In this document: in pieces, positions 30,978 through 41,619 of the stretch
Position numbering within the stretch: the stretch's first letter is position 1
Layout of the letters: the number at the start of each line of letters is the position of its first letter
Assembly: GCA_946624935.1 (NCBI GenBank)
Contig: CAMOSN010000005.1
Span: forward strand, 1 to 45,972
Direction of reading: 5' to 3'
Source of the DNA: an uncultured Lachnospiraceae bacterium
GTDB taxonomy: Bacteria; Bacillota; Clostridia; Lachnospirales; Lachnospiraceae
DNA: 45,972 nt
The notes under the pieces: generated by a model
What the model saw: only the letters and a program-made list of their open reading frames with translations
Database searches by the model: none
Told to the model about the DNA's origin: nothing
Program-made: the position numbers and the translations under genes

Positions 30978-33344
30978 ATGGAAAGAATAGACATTACGAT
31001 TCCCGCGATCCCGCTGCGGGGAATCACCGTTCTTCCGAGAATGGTGATCCATTTCGATATCAGCAAGGGCAATTCCGTGACCGCCGTGGAACAGGCGCTG
31101 CAGTCCTCCGGACAGAAGATCTTCCTTGTTCTGCAGAAGGACAAGGAAGCCAATCAGGTAAAAATGGAGGATCTGTATCCGGTCGGGGTGACGGCATATA
31201 TCCGAAATGTGGCCCGCCTGCCGCATGACATTATGCGTGTCATGGTAGAGGGGATGGAGCGCGCCGTGCTTCTCGGCCTGGATGAGTCCGATGGGATTCT
31301 GAAAGCGCAGGTGGAGGTGACGCCCCGCGAACAGATCCCGACGGGTACACAGACCAGAGCCATGGTTCGTGCCCTGAAGGATCTGTTTGAGGTGTATGCT
31401 GCCCAGAAGAACGGAATCAGCAAGGATCTGCGTCGCCAGCTGCTGCGCATTGATGACCTGGAGATCCTGATGGATCAGATGGGGGCAAGCCTTCCTTTTG
31501 ACGCCCGGGTGCGTCAGAGGATCCTCGAAGCGGAGGATTACGAGAGCCGGTATGCGGTGCTGTGTACCTGTATCGCGGAAGAGACAGAGGTGCTTCGAAT
31601 CCGCAGCGCGATCTCACAGAAGGTGAAGGAGCGCATCGACAAGAATCAGCGGGAGTATCTTCTGCGGGAGCAGATGAAGGTGATCCGTGAGGAGCTGGGT
31701 GAAGAGCTTCCCATGCAGGAGGCTGAGCGCTGGCAGGAGGCTGCCGATGCGCTGATCGCTTCCGACAAAGTGAAGGAGAAGATCCGCACGGAGATCGCAA
31801 GGTTTCGCTCCCTGTCCTCCAATTCAGCGGAGGCCTCCGTTTCGCGGACTTACATCGAGACATTGCTGGATATGCCATGGGACCGGATGTCGGAGGATAA
31901 TACTGATCTTGCAAATGCGCGCAGGGTGCTGCAGGAGGATCACTACGGACTGGATAAGGTAAAGGAACGTGTTCTGGAGTTTCTGGCAGTACGTTCTCTG
32001 GCCGGAAAGGGCGACAGCCCGATTCTGTGCCTGGTCGGTCCGCCCGGTACCGGAAAAACTTCGATCGCGCGTTCGGTGGCCAGAGCCATGGACCGGCGTT
32101 ACATCCGCATATCACTGGGAGGTGTGCGGGATGAGGCGGAGATCCGCGGGCACAGGCGTACCTATATCGGAGCCATGCCGGGGCGGATCGTATCCGGGAT
32201 CCGAAGTGCCGGCGTGAAGAACCCGCTGATGCTCCTGGATGAGGTGGATAAGCTGGGAAGCTCGCTGTCGGGGGATCCGTCCTCGGCGCTGCTCGAGGTG
32301 CTTGATTCGGAGCAGAACTGTCGCTTTTCGGATCATTACATCGAAATCCCGGTCGACCTTTCAGAGGTGATGTTCATTGCGACGGCCAATGATCCGGCGG
32401 CGATTCCAAAGCCCCTGAAGGACCGGATGGAGATCATCGAGATCAGCAGCTATACGCAGAATGAGAAGCTGCATATTGCCCGGGAGCACCTGGTGCCGAA
32501 GCAGCTGGTCCGTCACGGGCTGACCCCCCAAATGCTCTCCTTTACAAACGGGGCGCTGGATGCCATGATCCTGGGCTACACCAGAGAAGCCGGTGTGCGC
32601 GCACTGGAGCGCAGAATCGGGGAAATCTGCAGGAAAGCAGCCAGACAGATTCTGGAGGAGGGGCGTACTTCGGTCCGGATCCGGAAAAAAGACCTGGAAG
32701 CATATCTCGGTCAGGAACAGCATCATGTACAGATGCGCAATGACCGGGATGAAGAGGGAATTGTGCGCGGGCTTGCATGGACCAGTGTGGGCGGCGTGAC
32801 CCTTCAGATCGAAGTGAACCGGATGCCCGGAAGCGGAGAGATCTCTCTGACCGGACAGATGGGGGATGTGATGAAGGAATCGGCCCGGGCCGGAATCAGT
32901 TATATCCGGTCGATTGCGTCAGAGTACGGAATCGCGCCGTCCTTCTTTAAGGAAAATGATATTCATGTGCACATTCCGGAGGGGGCGGTTCCAAAGGATG
33001 GTCCCTCTGCAGGCATCACAATGGCGACGGCGATCCTTTCGGCCGCAGCGCACCGGCGCGTCCGCGCGGATGTCGCGATGACCGGCGAGATCACACTGCG
33101 CGGAAGGGTGCTGGCCGTCGGAGGACTGAAGGAAAAGCTTCTGGCTGCCAAGGCGGCAGGCATGAAAACCGTGATCGTACCGGAGGCCAACCGAAGGGAT
33201 ATTGCACAGATCTCTGCCGAGATCACCGGCGGGATGGAAATCGTTTATGCTGACAGCATGGAACAGGTGCTGGAGCATGCGTTTGTATCCGAAGGAACGG
33301 AAAAGAAGCCTGTATCAGGTTCAAAACGGCAGGAAAGAATATAG
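30978..33344 (+). CDS. lon: ATP-dependent Lon protease
   Basis: Single-chain AAA+ serine protease of 788 residues for damaged and regulatory proteins. The N-terminal LonN domain opens with IPAIPLRGITVLPRMVIHFDI, and a coiled segment at about 190-260 includes NQREYLLREQMKVIREELGE. Walker A PPGTGKT is at about 355 and Walker B MLLDEVDKL near 420. The proteolytic domain has Ser677 in PKDGPSAGIT and a Lys near 718 in GGLKEKLLAA. All elements of LonA are present. It starts 43 bases after clpX; engB follows after 20 bases. Confidence 0.97.
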   Translation: MERIDITIPAIPLRGITVLPRMVIHFDISKGNSVTAVEQALQSSGQKIFLVLQKDKEANQVKMEDLYPVGVTAYIRNVARLPHDIMRVMVEGMERAVLLGLDESDGILKAQVEVTPREQIPTGTQTRAMVRALKDLFEVYAAQKNGISKDLRRQLLRIDDLEILMDQMGASLPFDARVRQRILEAEDYESRYAVLCTCIAEETEVLRIRSAISQKVKERIDKNQREYLLREQMKVIREELGEELPMQEAERWQEAADALIASDKVKEKIRTEIARFRSLSSNSAEASVSRTYIETLLDMPWDRMSEDNTDLANARRVLQEDHYGLDKVKERVLEFLAVRSLAGKGDSPILCLVGPPGTGKTSIARSVARAMDRRYIRISLGGVRDEAEIRGHRRTYIGAMPGRIVSGIRSAGVKNPLMLLDEVDKLGSSLSGDPSSALLEVLDSEQNCRFSDHYIEIPVDLSEVMFIATANDPAAIPKPLKDRMEIIEISSYTQNEKLHIAREHLVPKQLVRHGLTPQMLSFTNGALDAMILGYTREAGVRALERRIGEICRKAARQILEEGRTSVRIRKKDLEAYLGQEQHHVQMRNDRDEEGIVRGLAWTSVGGVTLQIEVNRMPGSGEISLTGQMGDVMKESARAGISYIRSIASEYGIAPSFFKENDIHVHIPEGAVPKDGPSAGITMATAILSAAAHRRVRADVAMTGEITLRGRVLAVGGLKEKLLAAKAAGMKTVIVPEANRRDIAQISAEITGGMEIVYADSMEQVLEHAFVSEGTEKKPVSGSKRQERI

Positions 33345-33364
33345 AGATACATGGGACGGACGTT

Positions 33365-34138
33365 ATGATCATAAAAAGCGCGCAGCTGGAGACGGTCTGC
33401 GGCATTACGAGTACGCTTCCGGATAATACACTTCCGGAGATCGCATTTGCCGGAAAATCCAATGTCGGGAAATCGTCTCTGATCAATACGCTGCTCAACA
33501 GGAAAAAGCTGGCCCGTACCAGCTCCTCTCCGGGAAAGACGCAGACGATCAATTTTTACAGGATCAACCGGGATTTTTATCTGGTGGATCTGCCGGGCTA
33601 TGGATATGCCAAAGCTTCTGCCGCTGCCAAGGAGCAGTGGGGAAAAATGATCGAGCGTTATCTGGGAACTTCCGGTGCACTTCGGGCCGTGTTTCTGCTG
33701 ATCGATATCCGGCACGAGCCGGGCAGCAACGATATCCAGATGTATCACTGGATCCGCGAAAGAGGCTTTACGCCGGTGATCGTTGCCACAAAGGCTGATA
33801 AGCTCGGCCGTGCGCAGATCAGCCGGTCGGTGCAGGTGATCCGCTCCGTGCTGGACGCAGGCCCTGATGTCCTCGTCGTACCGTTCTCCGCGGTCACCGG
33901 ACAGGGAAAGGATGAGATCCTCATCATGATGCAGGAAATCGCGGGATGCAAAGAGGCACAGGAGGAACAGGAAGTACAGGCGGCACTGCCTGGGCCGGGT
34001 GCTCTGGAAGAAACAGATACAATGTCGGATACGGCTGTGGACGGGGAAAATCCTCCGCCGCCGAAAAAGGCCAGGTGGCCGAAACAGGAGCGGCATAAGG
34101 CTGCCAGAAAGAAGAAAAAAGGGAGAAATGGCGTATGA
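33365..34138 (+). CDS. engB: Ribosome biogenesis GTPase EngB (YsxC/YihA) with long C-terminal tail
   Basis: GTPase needed for 50S subunit assembly. G1 is GKSNVGKS, G2 lies around [14 protein letters not shown]3 is DLPGYGYA, G4 is TKAD and G5 is FSAVTG. The GTPase core fills about residues 1-195, the usual full length. It is followed by a tail of about 60 residues, first acidic and Pro-rich (ENPPPPKK), then very basic (KKKKGRNGV), which is not part of the standard family. The tail could help RNA contact. The valS ATG overlaps its stop (ATGA); lon lies 20 bases upstream. Confidence 0.94.
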   Translation: MIIKSAQLETVCGITSTLPDNTLPEIAFAGKSNVGKSSLINTLLNRKKLARTSSSPGKTQTINFYRINRDFYLVDLPGYGYAKASAAAKEQWGKMIERYLGTSGALRAVFLLIDIRHEPGSNDIQMYHWIRERGFTPVIVATKADKLGRAQISRSVQVIRSVLDAGPDVLVVPFSAVTGQGKDEILIMMQEIAGCKEAQEEQEVQAALPGPGALEETDTMSDTAVDGENPPPPKKARWPKQERHKAARKKKKGRNGV

Positions 34139-36786
34139 GTAAGGAATTGTCGAAAACCTATGATCCGAGCGGTATGGAGGACCGGATCTATCAGAAATGG
34201 CTGGAGAAAAAGTACTTCCATGCCCAGGTCGACCGGAGCAGAAAGCCTTTTACGATCGTAATGCCGCCGCCAAACGTTACCGGTCAGCTGCACATGGGGC
34301 ATGCCCTGGATAATACGCTTCAGGATATTCTGATCCGTTATAAGAGGATGCAGGGCTACAGCGCACTGTGGCAGCCGGGAACGGACCATGCAGCGATCGC
34401 CACCGAGGTCAAGGTGACGAACATGCTGAAGGACCAGGGCATCGATAAGAATGAGATCGGGCGCGAGGAATTCCTGAAGTACGCCTGGAAATGGAAGGAA
34501 GAGTACGGAAGCCGTATCGTGAAGCAGCTGATGAAGCTCGGAGCTTCCGCCGACTGGGACCGGGAACGCTTTACGATGGACGAGGGCTGCTCGGAAGCCG
34601 TGGAGACGGTGTTCGAGAATCTGTACGAGAAAGGCTATATCTACAAGGGAAGCCGGATCATCAACTGGTGCCCCGTGTGCCAGACCTCTCTGTCGGATGC
34701 TGAAGTTGAGCATGAGGATCAGAAAGGCTCCTTCTGGCACATTCTGTACCCGATCGTCGGGGAAGAAGGACGCTATGTGGAGATCGCCACGACTCGTCCC
34801 GAGACCCTGCTGGGCGATACCGCCGTTGCCGTCAATCCGGAGGATGAGCGGTATACGGATCTGGTAGGCAAGATGCTGGAGCTTCCGCTGACCGGCCGTC
34901 AGATTCCGGTGATCGCGGATTCCTACGTGGACAAAGAGTTCGGAACCGGCTGTGTGAAGATCACGCCGGCCCATGACCCCAACGACTTTGAGGTGGGTGT
35001 GCGTCATCAGCTTCCGGAGATCAATATCCTCAACGATGATGCGACCATCAATGAGAACGGCGGAAAATACGCCGGGATGGACCGCTATGAGGCGCGTAAG
35101 GCGGTCGTCAGCGATCTGGAAAAGCTGGGCCTTCTGGCAAAGGTCGTTCCGCACATTCATGCGGTCGGCACCCATGACCGCTGCCATACGACCGTGGAGC
35201 CCATGGTCAAGCCGCAGTGGTTCGTGCGCATGAAGGAGATGGCACAGGCCGCGCTCGATATCGTAAAGACCGATGACCTGAATTTTGTTCCGGACCGGTT
35301 TGAAAAGATCTATACTCACTGGCTGGAGAATATCCGTGACTGGTGCATCTCCCGTCAGCTGTGGTGGGGACATCAGATTCCCGCATATTATTGTGATGAC
35401 TGTGGGGAAATGACCGTTCATAAGGGCGGCGCCCCGAAGATCTGTCCGAAATGCGGGGGAACGCATTTTACGCAGGATGAGGATACGCTGGACACCTGGT
35501 TTTCTTCGGCTCTGTGGCCCTTCTCCACGCTGGGATGGCCTCATCCGACGGAGGAAATGGACTATTTCTTCCCGACGGATGTGCTGGTGACCGGCTATGA
35601 TATCATCTTCTTCTGGGTGATCCGAATGGTGTTCTCCTCCCTGGAGCAGACCGGAAAATCGCCGTTCAAGCATGTGCTGATTCACGGCCTGGTGCGCGAT
35701 TCCGAAGGGCGGAAGATGAGCAAATCCCTCGGAAACGGCATCGATCCGCTGGAGATCATCGACCAGTACGGCGCGGATGCTCTCCGCCTGACCCTGGTGA
35801 CCGGCAATGCACCTGGAAATGACATGCGTTTCTACATGGAGCGTGTGGAATCCTCCCGCAACTTTGCCAATAAGCTGTGGAATGCCTCCCGGTTTATCAT
35901 GATGAACCTGGATAAGGCCGAGATGGGAGAGGACGGGTCGCGGAAGCTGACGGACGCCGACCGCTGGATCCTGGACAAGGTCAATACACTGGCCGCGGAA
36001 GTCACCGAAAACATGGACAAATTCGAGCTGGGCATCGCCGTGTCCAAGGTGTATGACTTCATCTGGGATGAGTTCTGTGACTGGTACATCGAGATGGTGA
36101 AGCCGAGGCTTTATGCCCAGGAGGACGATACCAAGAGTGCTGCCCTCTGGACGCTGCGCACGGTGCTGATCCAGGCGCTGAAGCTGCTGCATCCGTTCAT
36201 GCCGTTCATCACGGAGGAGATCTTCTGCACGCTGCAGTCGGAAGAAGAATCCATTATGATCTCCGACTGGCCGGTATATCGCGAGGACTGGCACTATCCG
36301 CAGCAGGCACGCAGTGTGGAAGTCATCAAGGAGGCTGTGCGCGGTGTGCGCCAGGTGCGCATGGATATGAACGTCGCGCCCTCCAGGAAGGCGAAGGTAT
36401 TCGTCGTTTCAGAGGATGCAGGTATGCGCGGGATCTTTGAAGAGGGCCGGGTATTCTTCGCTGCTCTGGGCAGCGCATCCGAAGTGTCCGTGCAGGCGGA
36501 TAAGACCGGGATCGCACAGGATGCCGTATCGGTGCTGATCCACGGTGCACAGATCTACATTCCGCTCGCACAGCTGGTGGATATCGAAAAGGAAATCGAA
36601 CGGCTTGTCAGCGAGGAAAAGCGTCTTGTGAAGGAGCTCGCAAGATCAAACGGCATGCTTGGAAATGAGCGTTTTATCAGCAAGGCACCGGCGGCCAAGA
36701 TCGAGGAAGAGAAAGCAAAGCTTGCAAAATATCAGCAGATGATGCAGCAGGTAAAAGAGCGTCTGGCTGCATTGCGCGGTGAATAA
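34135..36786 (+). CDS. valS: Valine-tRNA ligase
   Basis: Class I synthetase of 883 residues that charges tRNA-Val and edits threonine. The HIGH motif is HMGH at 53-56 within [13 protein letters not shown]. The editing domain follows ([17 protein letters not shown]), then Cys pairs CDDCGE and CPKCGG of a zinc knuckle, KMSKSLGN from residue 527, [15 protein letters not shown], the anticodon domain, and a C-terminal coiled coil ([21 protein letters not shown]). There is no T-box leader: it is coupled to engB by a 4-base overlap. A hairpin with TTTT follows the stop. Confidence 0.97.
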   Translation: MSKELSKTYDPSGMEDRIYQKWLEKKYFHAQVDRSRKPFTIVMPPPNVTGQLHMGHALDNTLQDILIRYKRMQGYSALWQPGTDHAAIATEVKVTNMLKDQGIDKNEIGREEFLKYAWKWKEEYGSRIVKQLMKLGASADWDRERFTMDEGCSEAVETVFENLYEKGYIYKGSRIINWCPVCQTSLSDAEVEHEDQKGSFWHILYPIVGEEGRYVEIATTRPETLLGDTAVAVNPEDERYTDLVGKMLELPLTGRQIPVIADSYVDKEFGTGCVKITPAHDPNDFEVGVRHQLPEINILNDDATINENGGKYAGMDRYEARKAVVSDLEKLGLLAKVVPHIHAVGTHDRCHTTVEPMVKPQWFVRMKEMAQAALDIVKTDDLNFVPDRFEKIYTHWLENIRDWCISRQLWWGHQIPAYYCDDCGEMTVHKGGAPKICPKCGGTHFTQDEDTLDTWFSSALWPFSTLGWPHPTEEMDYFFPTDVLVTGYDIIFFWVIRMVFSSLEQTGKSPFKHVLIHGLVRDSEGRKMSKSLGNGIDPLEIIDQYGADALRLTLVTGNAPGNDMRFYMERVESSRNFANKLWNASRFIMMNLDKAEMGEDGSRKLTDADRWILDKVNTLAAEVTENMDKFELGIAVSKVYDFIWDEFCDWYIEMVKPRLYAQEDDTKSAALWTLRTVLIQALKLLHPFMPFITEEIFCTLQSEEESIMISDWPVYREDWHYPQQARSVEVIKEAVRGVRQVRMDMNVAPSRKAKVFVVSEDAGMRGIFEEGRVFFAALGSASEVSVQADKTGIAQDAVSVLIHGAQIYIPLAQLVDIEKEIERLVSEEKRLVKELARSNGMLGNERFISKAPAAKIEEEKAKLAKYQQMMQQVKERLAALRGE

Positions 36787-36798
36787 TTGAAGTAAAGC

Positions 36799-36851
36799 AG
36801 AGGGATGTTTGGAGGGATGGCCGTAAAAGCGTCTCTTTGGACATCCCTTTT
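36799..36851 (+). terminator. Possible terminator after valS
   Basis: AGGGATGT at 36801-36808 pairs with ACATCCCT at 36841-36848, extended by AG/TT, and is followed by TTT. The loop of 32 bases is long, so it may be weak. It covers the upstream in-frame ATGs of the next gene, supporting a start at 36865. Confidence 0.4.
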
Positions 36852-36864
36852 CCGGGAAAGAGAG

Positions 36865-39800
36865 ATGAAGTCTGCTGTTATGAAAAAACAACGGGGCAGC
36901 TGCGGGCACAGTGATGTGCTGTGCCTGGGGCTGGGGTTTCTGATTCCGGTGATTCTGGGAATCATCGGCTATATTGTCATCAAGGTGTGGCCCTTCGGGG
37001 ACGGAACGGTGCTGATCATCGATTCGCTGCATCAGTATCTTCCGTTCTATACCGATTTTCATGAGAAGCTGCGGTCGGGGAGCAGTCTGTTCTATTCCTT
37101 CAGTGCAGGCTTCGGCTATGATTTCTGGGCGACCTATGCATACTATCTGGCCAGCCCCTTCAATTTTCTGATCGCACTGGTTCCAACGGCGAACGTATGC
37201 GACTTCATGGATTATCTGATCCTGTTCAAGCTTGGCGCATGCGGAGGGATTTTCTCGTGGTATCTGCACCGGCGTGCCTGCCTGCAGGGCGTTCCCGCTG
37301 TGCCCGGGCATTCCGGCACACAGGGGGAGGATACGTTTTACCGCTGTTTTCTGCCCATTGTGTTCGGAACCATGTTTGCCATGGGCAATTTCCTGATCGG
37401 GTACTATTTTAATCTTATGTGGCTGGACAGCATCGCCGTCCTTCCGCTGATTCTCTACGGAATCGAACAGATCTGCGCAGGGAGAAGGGGCTGGATCTAC
37501 GGTCTCTCCCTGTTCTATGCGATCTGGTGCAATTATTATATCGGCTTTATGCTGTGCATTTTCGCATGCCTGTACCTTGCATCGCAGCTTCTGCTGCGCA
37601 GAGGGATCCGGCTGCGGACGCTGGTGATTCGCTGTGCTTATTTTGCATGGTATTCGCTGCTTGCCGGGGGGATGGCATCGCTGGTGCTGGTTCCGGCCTA
37701 TAAAGCATTGACGGCCTCGGAGTCGATGACGAACAACAGCTTCCCGTCGAAGATCAAATTCTATGTGGATTTTCTGGACCTGATGCTTTCCCACGGGATC
37801 GAGCAGCATCCGATCAATATTTCGGATTCGCAGGTGGGACTGAACGCCTACTGCGGCAGCGCAGTGCTGATCCTGGTACTGCTTTATGTGATCCACCGCG
37901 GGATCTCCTGGCGCGAGAAGCTTGGAAAGGTGCTTCTGGCGGGGCTGCTTCTGCTGAGCTTTTCGATGAATGTGCTCAACTATATGTGGCACGGCTTCCA
38001 TACGCAGAACGGTCTGCCCAACCGGTTCGCCTTTCTGTATGTGTGCATTTTATTGATCATGGCGTTCGATATTCTCGGAAGGCTCCGGGAGTGGAGGGTT
38101 CCGGAGGTGCTCTGCGCAGGTGTGGCCGTAACGGCTGTGTTTGCAGGTGCACTGCTTGTCGGGCGCGGTGATACCGAAGAATATGGAACGTGGCTCTGGC
38201 TGACGCCGGCGTTTCTGGCGGGATGGACGGTGATCCTGGTGATCGCTGCCGGCCTGAAAAAGCATCTGCTGCTCTGTTACAGCATGGTCGGAGGACTTCT
38301 GCTTGCGGAGGCAGCCGCGCACGGGATCTACGGATATATTTATAATGAAAATGTGACCAGGAGCATTTATCTGGACGATCAGGCCTCCTGGAGAAAGCTG
38401 GTGGGCGAGCAGGAGAATCCTTCGTTTTTCCGCAGTGAGATCGATTCGCAGCGCATGCGCAATGTGACCATGTTTGCCGGCGGAAATTCCATGGTCATCT
38501 TCAATTCGATGATGCAGGTATCTGTGACGGATTTCTGCGACCGGATGGGGATCGAGGCCCGGACCAATAAAAACGGTTATAATGGCGTAACGCAGCTGAT
38601 GAATGATGTGTTCGGGATCCGATACGTGCTGGCTTCGATCGGAAAGGGCGATACACTCTACCATTTTCCGAAGATTTCGTCGGATGATAATCTGACCATG
38701 TATTACAATCCGGATGCGCTCTCGCTTGGATTTATGGTGAATTCCGAGCTTCGATACTGGGACACCACGGATGGCGATCCGATTCAGCTGCAGAATCAGT
38801 TTGTGTCTCTGGCCACGGGAAAACCCGGGATCTTTGTGCTTGACCGTACGATCGAGGCGCAGGATGGACAGAATTATCAGGTGAAGGTGCCTGACGGGAA
38901 GCAGGTATATTTATATCTGCCGTCGCGTGCATCCGAGATGGAGCTGAATACGCCCGAGTATAAGCGTACCTATAAAACCTATACCGATCATCTGTATACC
39001 GTCAATGCGCTTGGGGACGAGAATATCGCGGATTTCACCCTGAAGCTGGGTGATTCCGAGGGAACGAAGCAGGTGCAGATCTATACCTGTCCGGATGCGG
39101 ATCTGCAGGAGGTGATCGACCAGCTTTCCGAAGACCAGATGACGGATGTGGCGGCCTCCGGGAATACCCTGCGCGGCAGCATCTCTGCTTCAAAGGACGG
39201 GATCCTGTTATTGACGGTTCCTTACAGTCCGAACTGGAAGGTACGCGCTGACGGGGAAAAAGTGGAGCCGCTTGAGATCGGTGGAATGTTTATTGGAATC
39301 GAGCTTCCGGCGGGAGAGCATACCATTTCCATGCGGTATGTACCTGGTGGATTTACGACGGGGCTTGTGCTGAGCATCCTGTGCGCAGTGCTGTTTGTGC
39401 TTACCCAGTGGACAGAAGTAAGAGCAGGCTGGCCGAAGGGAAGAAAGAACAGAAAAAGAGAGGATAAGGCTATGAAAATCCGGTTTTCCCGGAAAAGTGA
39501 AGCGTGCGGCGCGGGAATTTTCGCCGTACTGAATGAAAAGAAGGAGGAGCTGCTCGCTCAGGGCAGAACGATCTGGAACCTGTCGGTGGGAACACCGGAT
39601 TTTGAACCGTCCGGGGCAGTGATGGAGGCGGTAAGTCGTGCAGCAATGCGGCCGGAAAACTACCGGTATTCCCTGCGGGATCTGCCGGAGCTGACGCAGG
39701 CGGTGCAGAGCTTCTATGAACGACGTTTTGGCGTGCCGCTTGCGGAAAATGAGATCATGTCCGTGTACGGATCTCAGGAGGGTATGGCACATATTGCCTG

Positions 39801-40641
39801 GGCCTTGTGTGATCCGGGCGACGTGGTGCTTGTACCAAATCCCGGTTACCCGGTATTCAAGATCGGTCCGATGCTGTGCGACGCAGATGTGTGGGAATAT
39901 CCGCTGCTTGCGGAAAATGACTATCTGCCGGATCTTGATGCGATCCCGGAGGAGATCCTTCGGCGTGCAAAGCTGATGATCGTCAATTATCCCGGCAATC
40001 CGCTGTGCAAGGCGGCACCTGACAGCTTTTATGAAAAGCTGATCGTATTTGCGAAAAAACATGAGATCGTGATCCTGCACGATAATGCCTACGCGGACAT
40101 TATTTTCGGCGGACGGGAAGGGAAATCCTTCCTGAGCTTCCCGGGGGCGAAGGAGGTAGGAATCGAGTTCTATTCCCTGTCCAAGACCTTCGACTACACC
40201 GGCGCGAGAGCATCCTTTGTGGTTGGAAACGCGCAGGTGATCGAGCGGTTCGGGGCGGTACGTTCCCAGATCGATTACGGGATGTTCCTTCCGGTGCAAT
40301 ATGGCGCGATCGCAGCCCTGAATGAACCGCTGGAAAATGCCCGGGAGCAGAGCAGGCTCTATGAGGAGCGCAGCCGTGCACTGTGCGATGGACTTCGCAG
40401 CATTGGCTGGGAGGTCCCCTACAGTGAGGGCACCATGTTTGTGTGGGCGCCTCTGCCGGAGGGATATACCGATTCCAATGCGTTCTGTATGGAGCTGATG
40501 GAGAAAGCCGGCGTCATCTGCACACCGGGGAGCAGCTTCGGCAGCCTGGGCGAGGGATATGTACGGTTTGCCCTGGTGCTCTCACCGGAAGCACTGTGCG
40601 AGGCAGTCGAAAGTATCCGGCGCAGCGGCATTCTGAAATGA
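36865..40641 (+). CDS. YfhO-family membrane protein fused in frame to a class I/II aminotransferase
   Basis: One frame of 1258 residues. About 1-865 is a YfhO-type (GT-C-like) protein: a dozen or more spans beginning LGFLIPVILGIIGYIVIKVWPFG, the early-loop DSLHQYLPFYTDFHEKL, NGLPNRFAFLYV, a large extracytoplasmic domain, and a last span near 835-855. B. subtilis YfhO is involved in glycosylating lipoteichoic acid. A short basic linker (GRKNRKRED) leads to a complete PLP aminotransferase of 389 residues resembling LL-diaminopimelate aminotransferases, with NYPGNPLCK and the PLP lysine in YSLSKTFD. An internal ATG at 39472 has AGAGAGGATAAGG before it, so the enzyme may also be made separately. 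Start 36865 has GGGAAAGAGAG upstream; 36883 is an alternative. Confidence 0.88.
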   Translation: MKSAVMKKQRGSCGHSDVLCLGLGFLIPVILGIIGYIVIKVWPFGDGTVLIIDSLHQYLPFYTDFHEKLRSGSSLFYSFSAGFGYDFWATYAYYLASPFNFLIALVPTANVCDFMDYLILFKLGACGGIFSWYLHRRACLQGVPAVPGHSGTQGEDTFYRCFLPIVFGTMFAMGNFLIGYYFNLMWLDSIAVLPLILYGIEQICAGRRGWIYGLSLFYAIWCNYYIGFMLCIFACLYLASQLLLRRGIRLRTLVIRCAYFAWYSLLAGGMASLVLVPAYKALTASESMTNNSFPSKIKFYVDFLDLMLSHGIEQHPINISDSQVGLNAYCGSAVLILVLLYVIHRGISWREKLGKVLLAGLLLLSFSMNVLNYMWHGFHTQNGLPNRFAFLYVCILLIMAFDILGRLREWRVPEVLCAGVAVTAVFAGALLVGRGDTEEYGTWLWLTPAFLAGWTVILVIAAGLKKHLLLCYSMVGGLLLAEAAAHGIYGYIYNENVTRSIYLDDQASWRKLVGEQENPSFFRSEIDSQRMRNVTMFAGGNSMVIFNSMMQVSVTDFCDRMGIEARTNKNGYNGVTQLMNDVFGIRYVLASIGKGDTLYHFPKISSDDNLTMYYNPDALSLGFMVNSELRYWDTTDGDPIQLQNQFVSLATGKPGIFVLDRTIEAQDGQNYQVKVPDGKQVYLYLPSRASEMELNTPEYKRTYKTYTDHLYTVNALGDENIADFTLKLGDSEGTKQVQIYTCPDADLQEVIDQLSEDQMTDVAASGNTLRGSISASKDGILLLTVPYSPNWKVRADGEKVEPLEIGGMFIGIELPAGEHTISMRYVPGGFTTGLVLSILCAVLFVLTQWTEVRAGWPKGRKNRKREDKAMKIRFSRKSEACGAGIFAVLNEKKEELLAQGRTIWNLSVGTPDFEPSGAVMEAVSRAAMRPENYRYSLRDLPELTQAVQSFYERRFGVPLAENEIMSVYGSQEGMAHIAWALCDPGDVVLVPNPGYPVFKIGPMLCDADVWEYPLLAENDYLPDLDAIPEEILRRAKLMIVNYPGNPLCKAAPDSFYEKLIVFAKKHEIVILHDNAYADIIFGGREGKSFLSFPGAKEVGIEFYSLSKTFDYTGARASFVVGNAQVIERFGAVRSQIDYGMFLPVQYGAIAALNEPLENAREQSRLYEERSRALCDGLRSIGWEVPYSEGTMFVWAPLPEGYTDSNAFCMELMEKAGVICTPGSSFGSLGEGYVRFALVLSPEALCEAVESIRRSGILK

Positions 40642-40665
40642 ATTCTGAAAGGAACGAATAAAAGG

Positions 40666-41619
40666 ATGGGTATGCATAAGACAACTATGCAAAAGCAAGC
40701 AATCTATGATGACCTGGCCGGAATTGCAGGTGCGAAGAGTGTACTTGCGGATGAACGGATGGATCGTCACACATTGTTCCGGATCGGCGGTCCTGCAGAC
40801 TTTTTTGTGATGCCGGAGGATGAGCTCAGCCTGACGAAGGTTCTGCATTACTGCACGGAGCGCGGGATCCCCTCATATATCATGGGCAACGGCAGCAATC
40901 TTCTGGTGATGGACACCGGATTTCGCGGGGTGATCATCCAGCTGTGGAAGAATTTCGGGTCCTTTCAGGTGCAGGGAACGTCGATTCAGGCGCGCTGCGG
41001 CGCCATGCTCAGTGCACTGTCCAGGGCAGCGCAGGAGCACGCGCTGACAGGCCTGGAATTTGCCTCAGGGATTCCCGGCACCCTGGGAGGCGCAGCCGTG
41101 ATGAATGCCGGAGCATACGGCGGTGAATTCAAGGATGTGGCACAAAAGGTCCGGGTTCTGGATCCGAAGGAAGGGATCCGCGAGCTTTCCTGTGAACAGA
41201 TGCAGTTTGGCTATCGCACGAGTGCAGCGGCTGCCAATGGCTACATCATTCTGGGGGCGGACCTGCATCTGGAGGAGGGAGATCCCGATCAAATAAAAAG
41301 CCGGATGGAGGAGCTGAAGGAGGCGCGCACCAGCAAGCAGCCGCTGGAGCTGCCCAGTGCCGGTTCGACGTTTAAGCGTCCGCAGGGGTACTTCGCCGGG
41401 AAGCTGATCATGGATGCCGGACTGCGCGGATACCGTGTCGGCGGAGCCATGGTCTCTCCCAAGCACTGCGGGTTCGTGGTGAATGCCGGGAATGCAACCT
41501 GTGCGGATGTGCTTACGCTGATGAAGGACGTGCGAAGCAGGGTTTATCAAAGCTTTGGCGTATGGCTGGAGCCGGAGGTGAAGCTTTTGGGGGAATCATG
41601 GGATGTCATTTTCCAGTGA
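40666..41619 (+). CDS. murB: UDP-N-acetylenolpyruvoylglucosamine reductase
   Basis: Flavoenzyme of 317 residues that completes UDP-MurNAc for peptidoglycan synthesis. Features: FRIGGPADFFVMP near residue 40, YIMGNGSNLLVMD near 70, the FAD-binding block EFASGIPGTLGGAAVMNAGAYGGE (split around residue 135), SAGSTFKRPQGYFAGKLI with the catalytic Ser near 230, and HCGFVVNAGNAT. These place it in the short type II group usual in Firmicutes. ATG at 40666 is used with AAAGGA 12 bases upstream; ATG at 40672 is also possible. The whiA start overlaps its end by 17 bases. Confidence 0.95.
   Translation: MGMHKTTMQKQAIYDDLAGIAGAKSVLADERMDRHTLFRIGGPADFFVMPEDELSLTKVLHYCTERGIPSYIMGNGSNLLVMDTGFRGVIIQLWKNFGSFQVQGTSIQARCGAMLSALSRAAQEHALTGLEFASGIPGTLGGAAVMNAGAYGGEFKDVAQKVRVLDPKEGIRELSCEQMQFGYRTSAAAANGYIILGADLHLEEGDPDQIKSRMEELKEARTSKQPLELPSAGSTFKRPQGYFAGKLIMDAGLRGYRVGGAMVSPKHCGFVVNAGNATCADVLTLMKDVRSRVYQSFGVWLEPEVKLLGESWDVIFQ

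Noticed and set aside
33745-36294. 849-residue minus-strand open frame opposite valS
   Set aside because: valS on the plus strand is complete and conserved over the whole stretch; the opposite frame is a by-product of codon bias and resembles no known protein.
36787-36864. Starts of the YfhO fusion gene at 36805 or 36817
   Set aside because: Both lie in a probable terminator hairpin and lack a properly spaced ribosome binding site.
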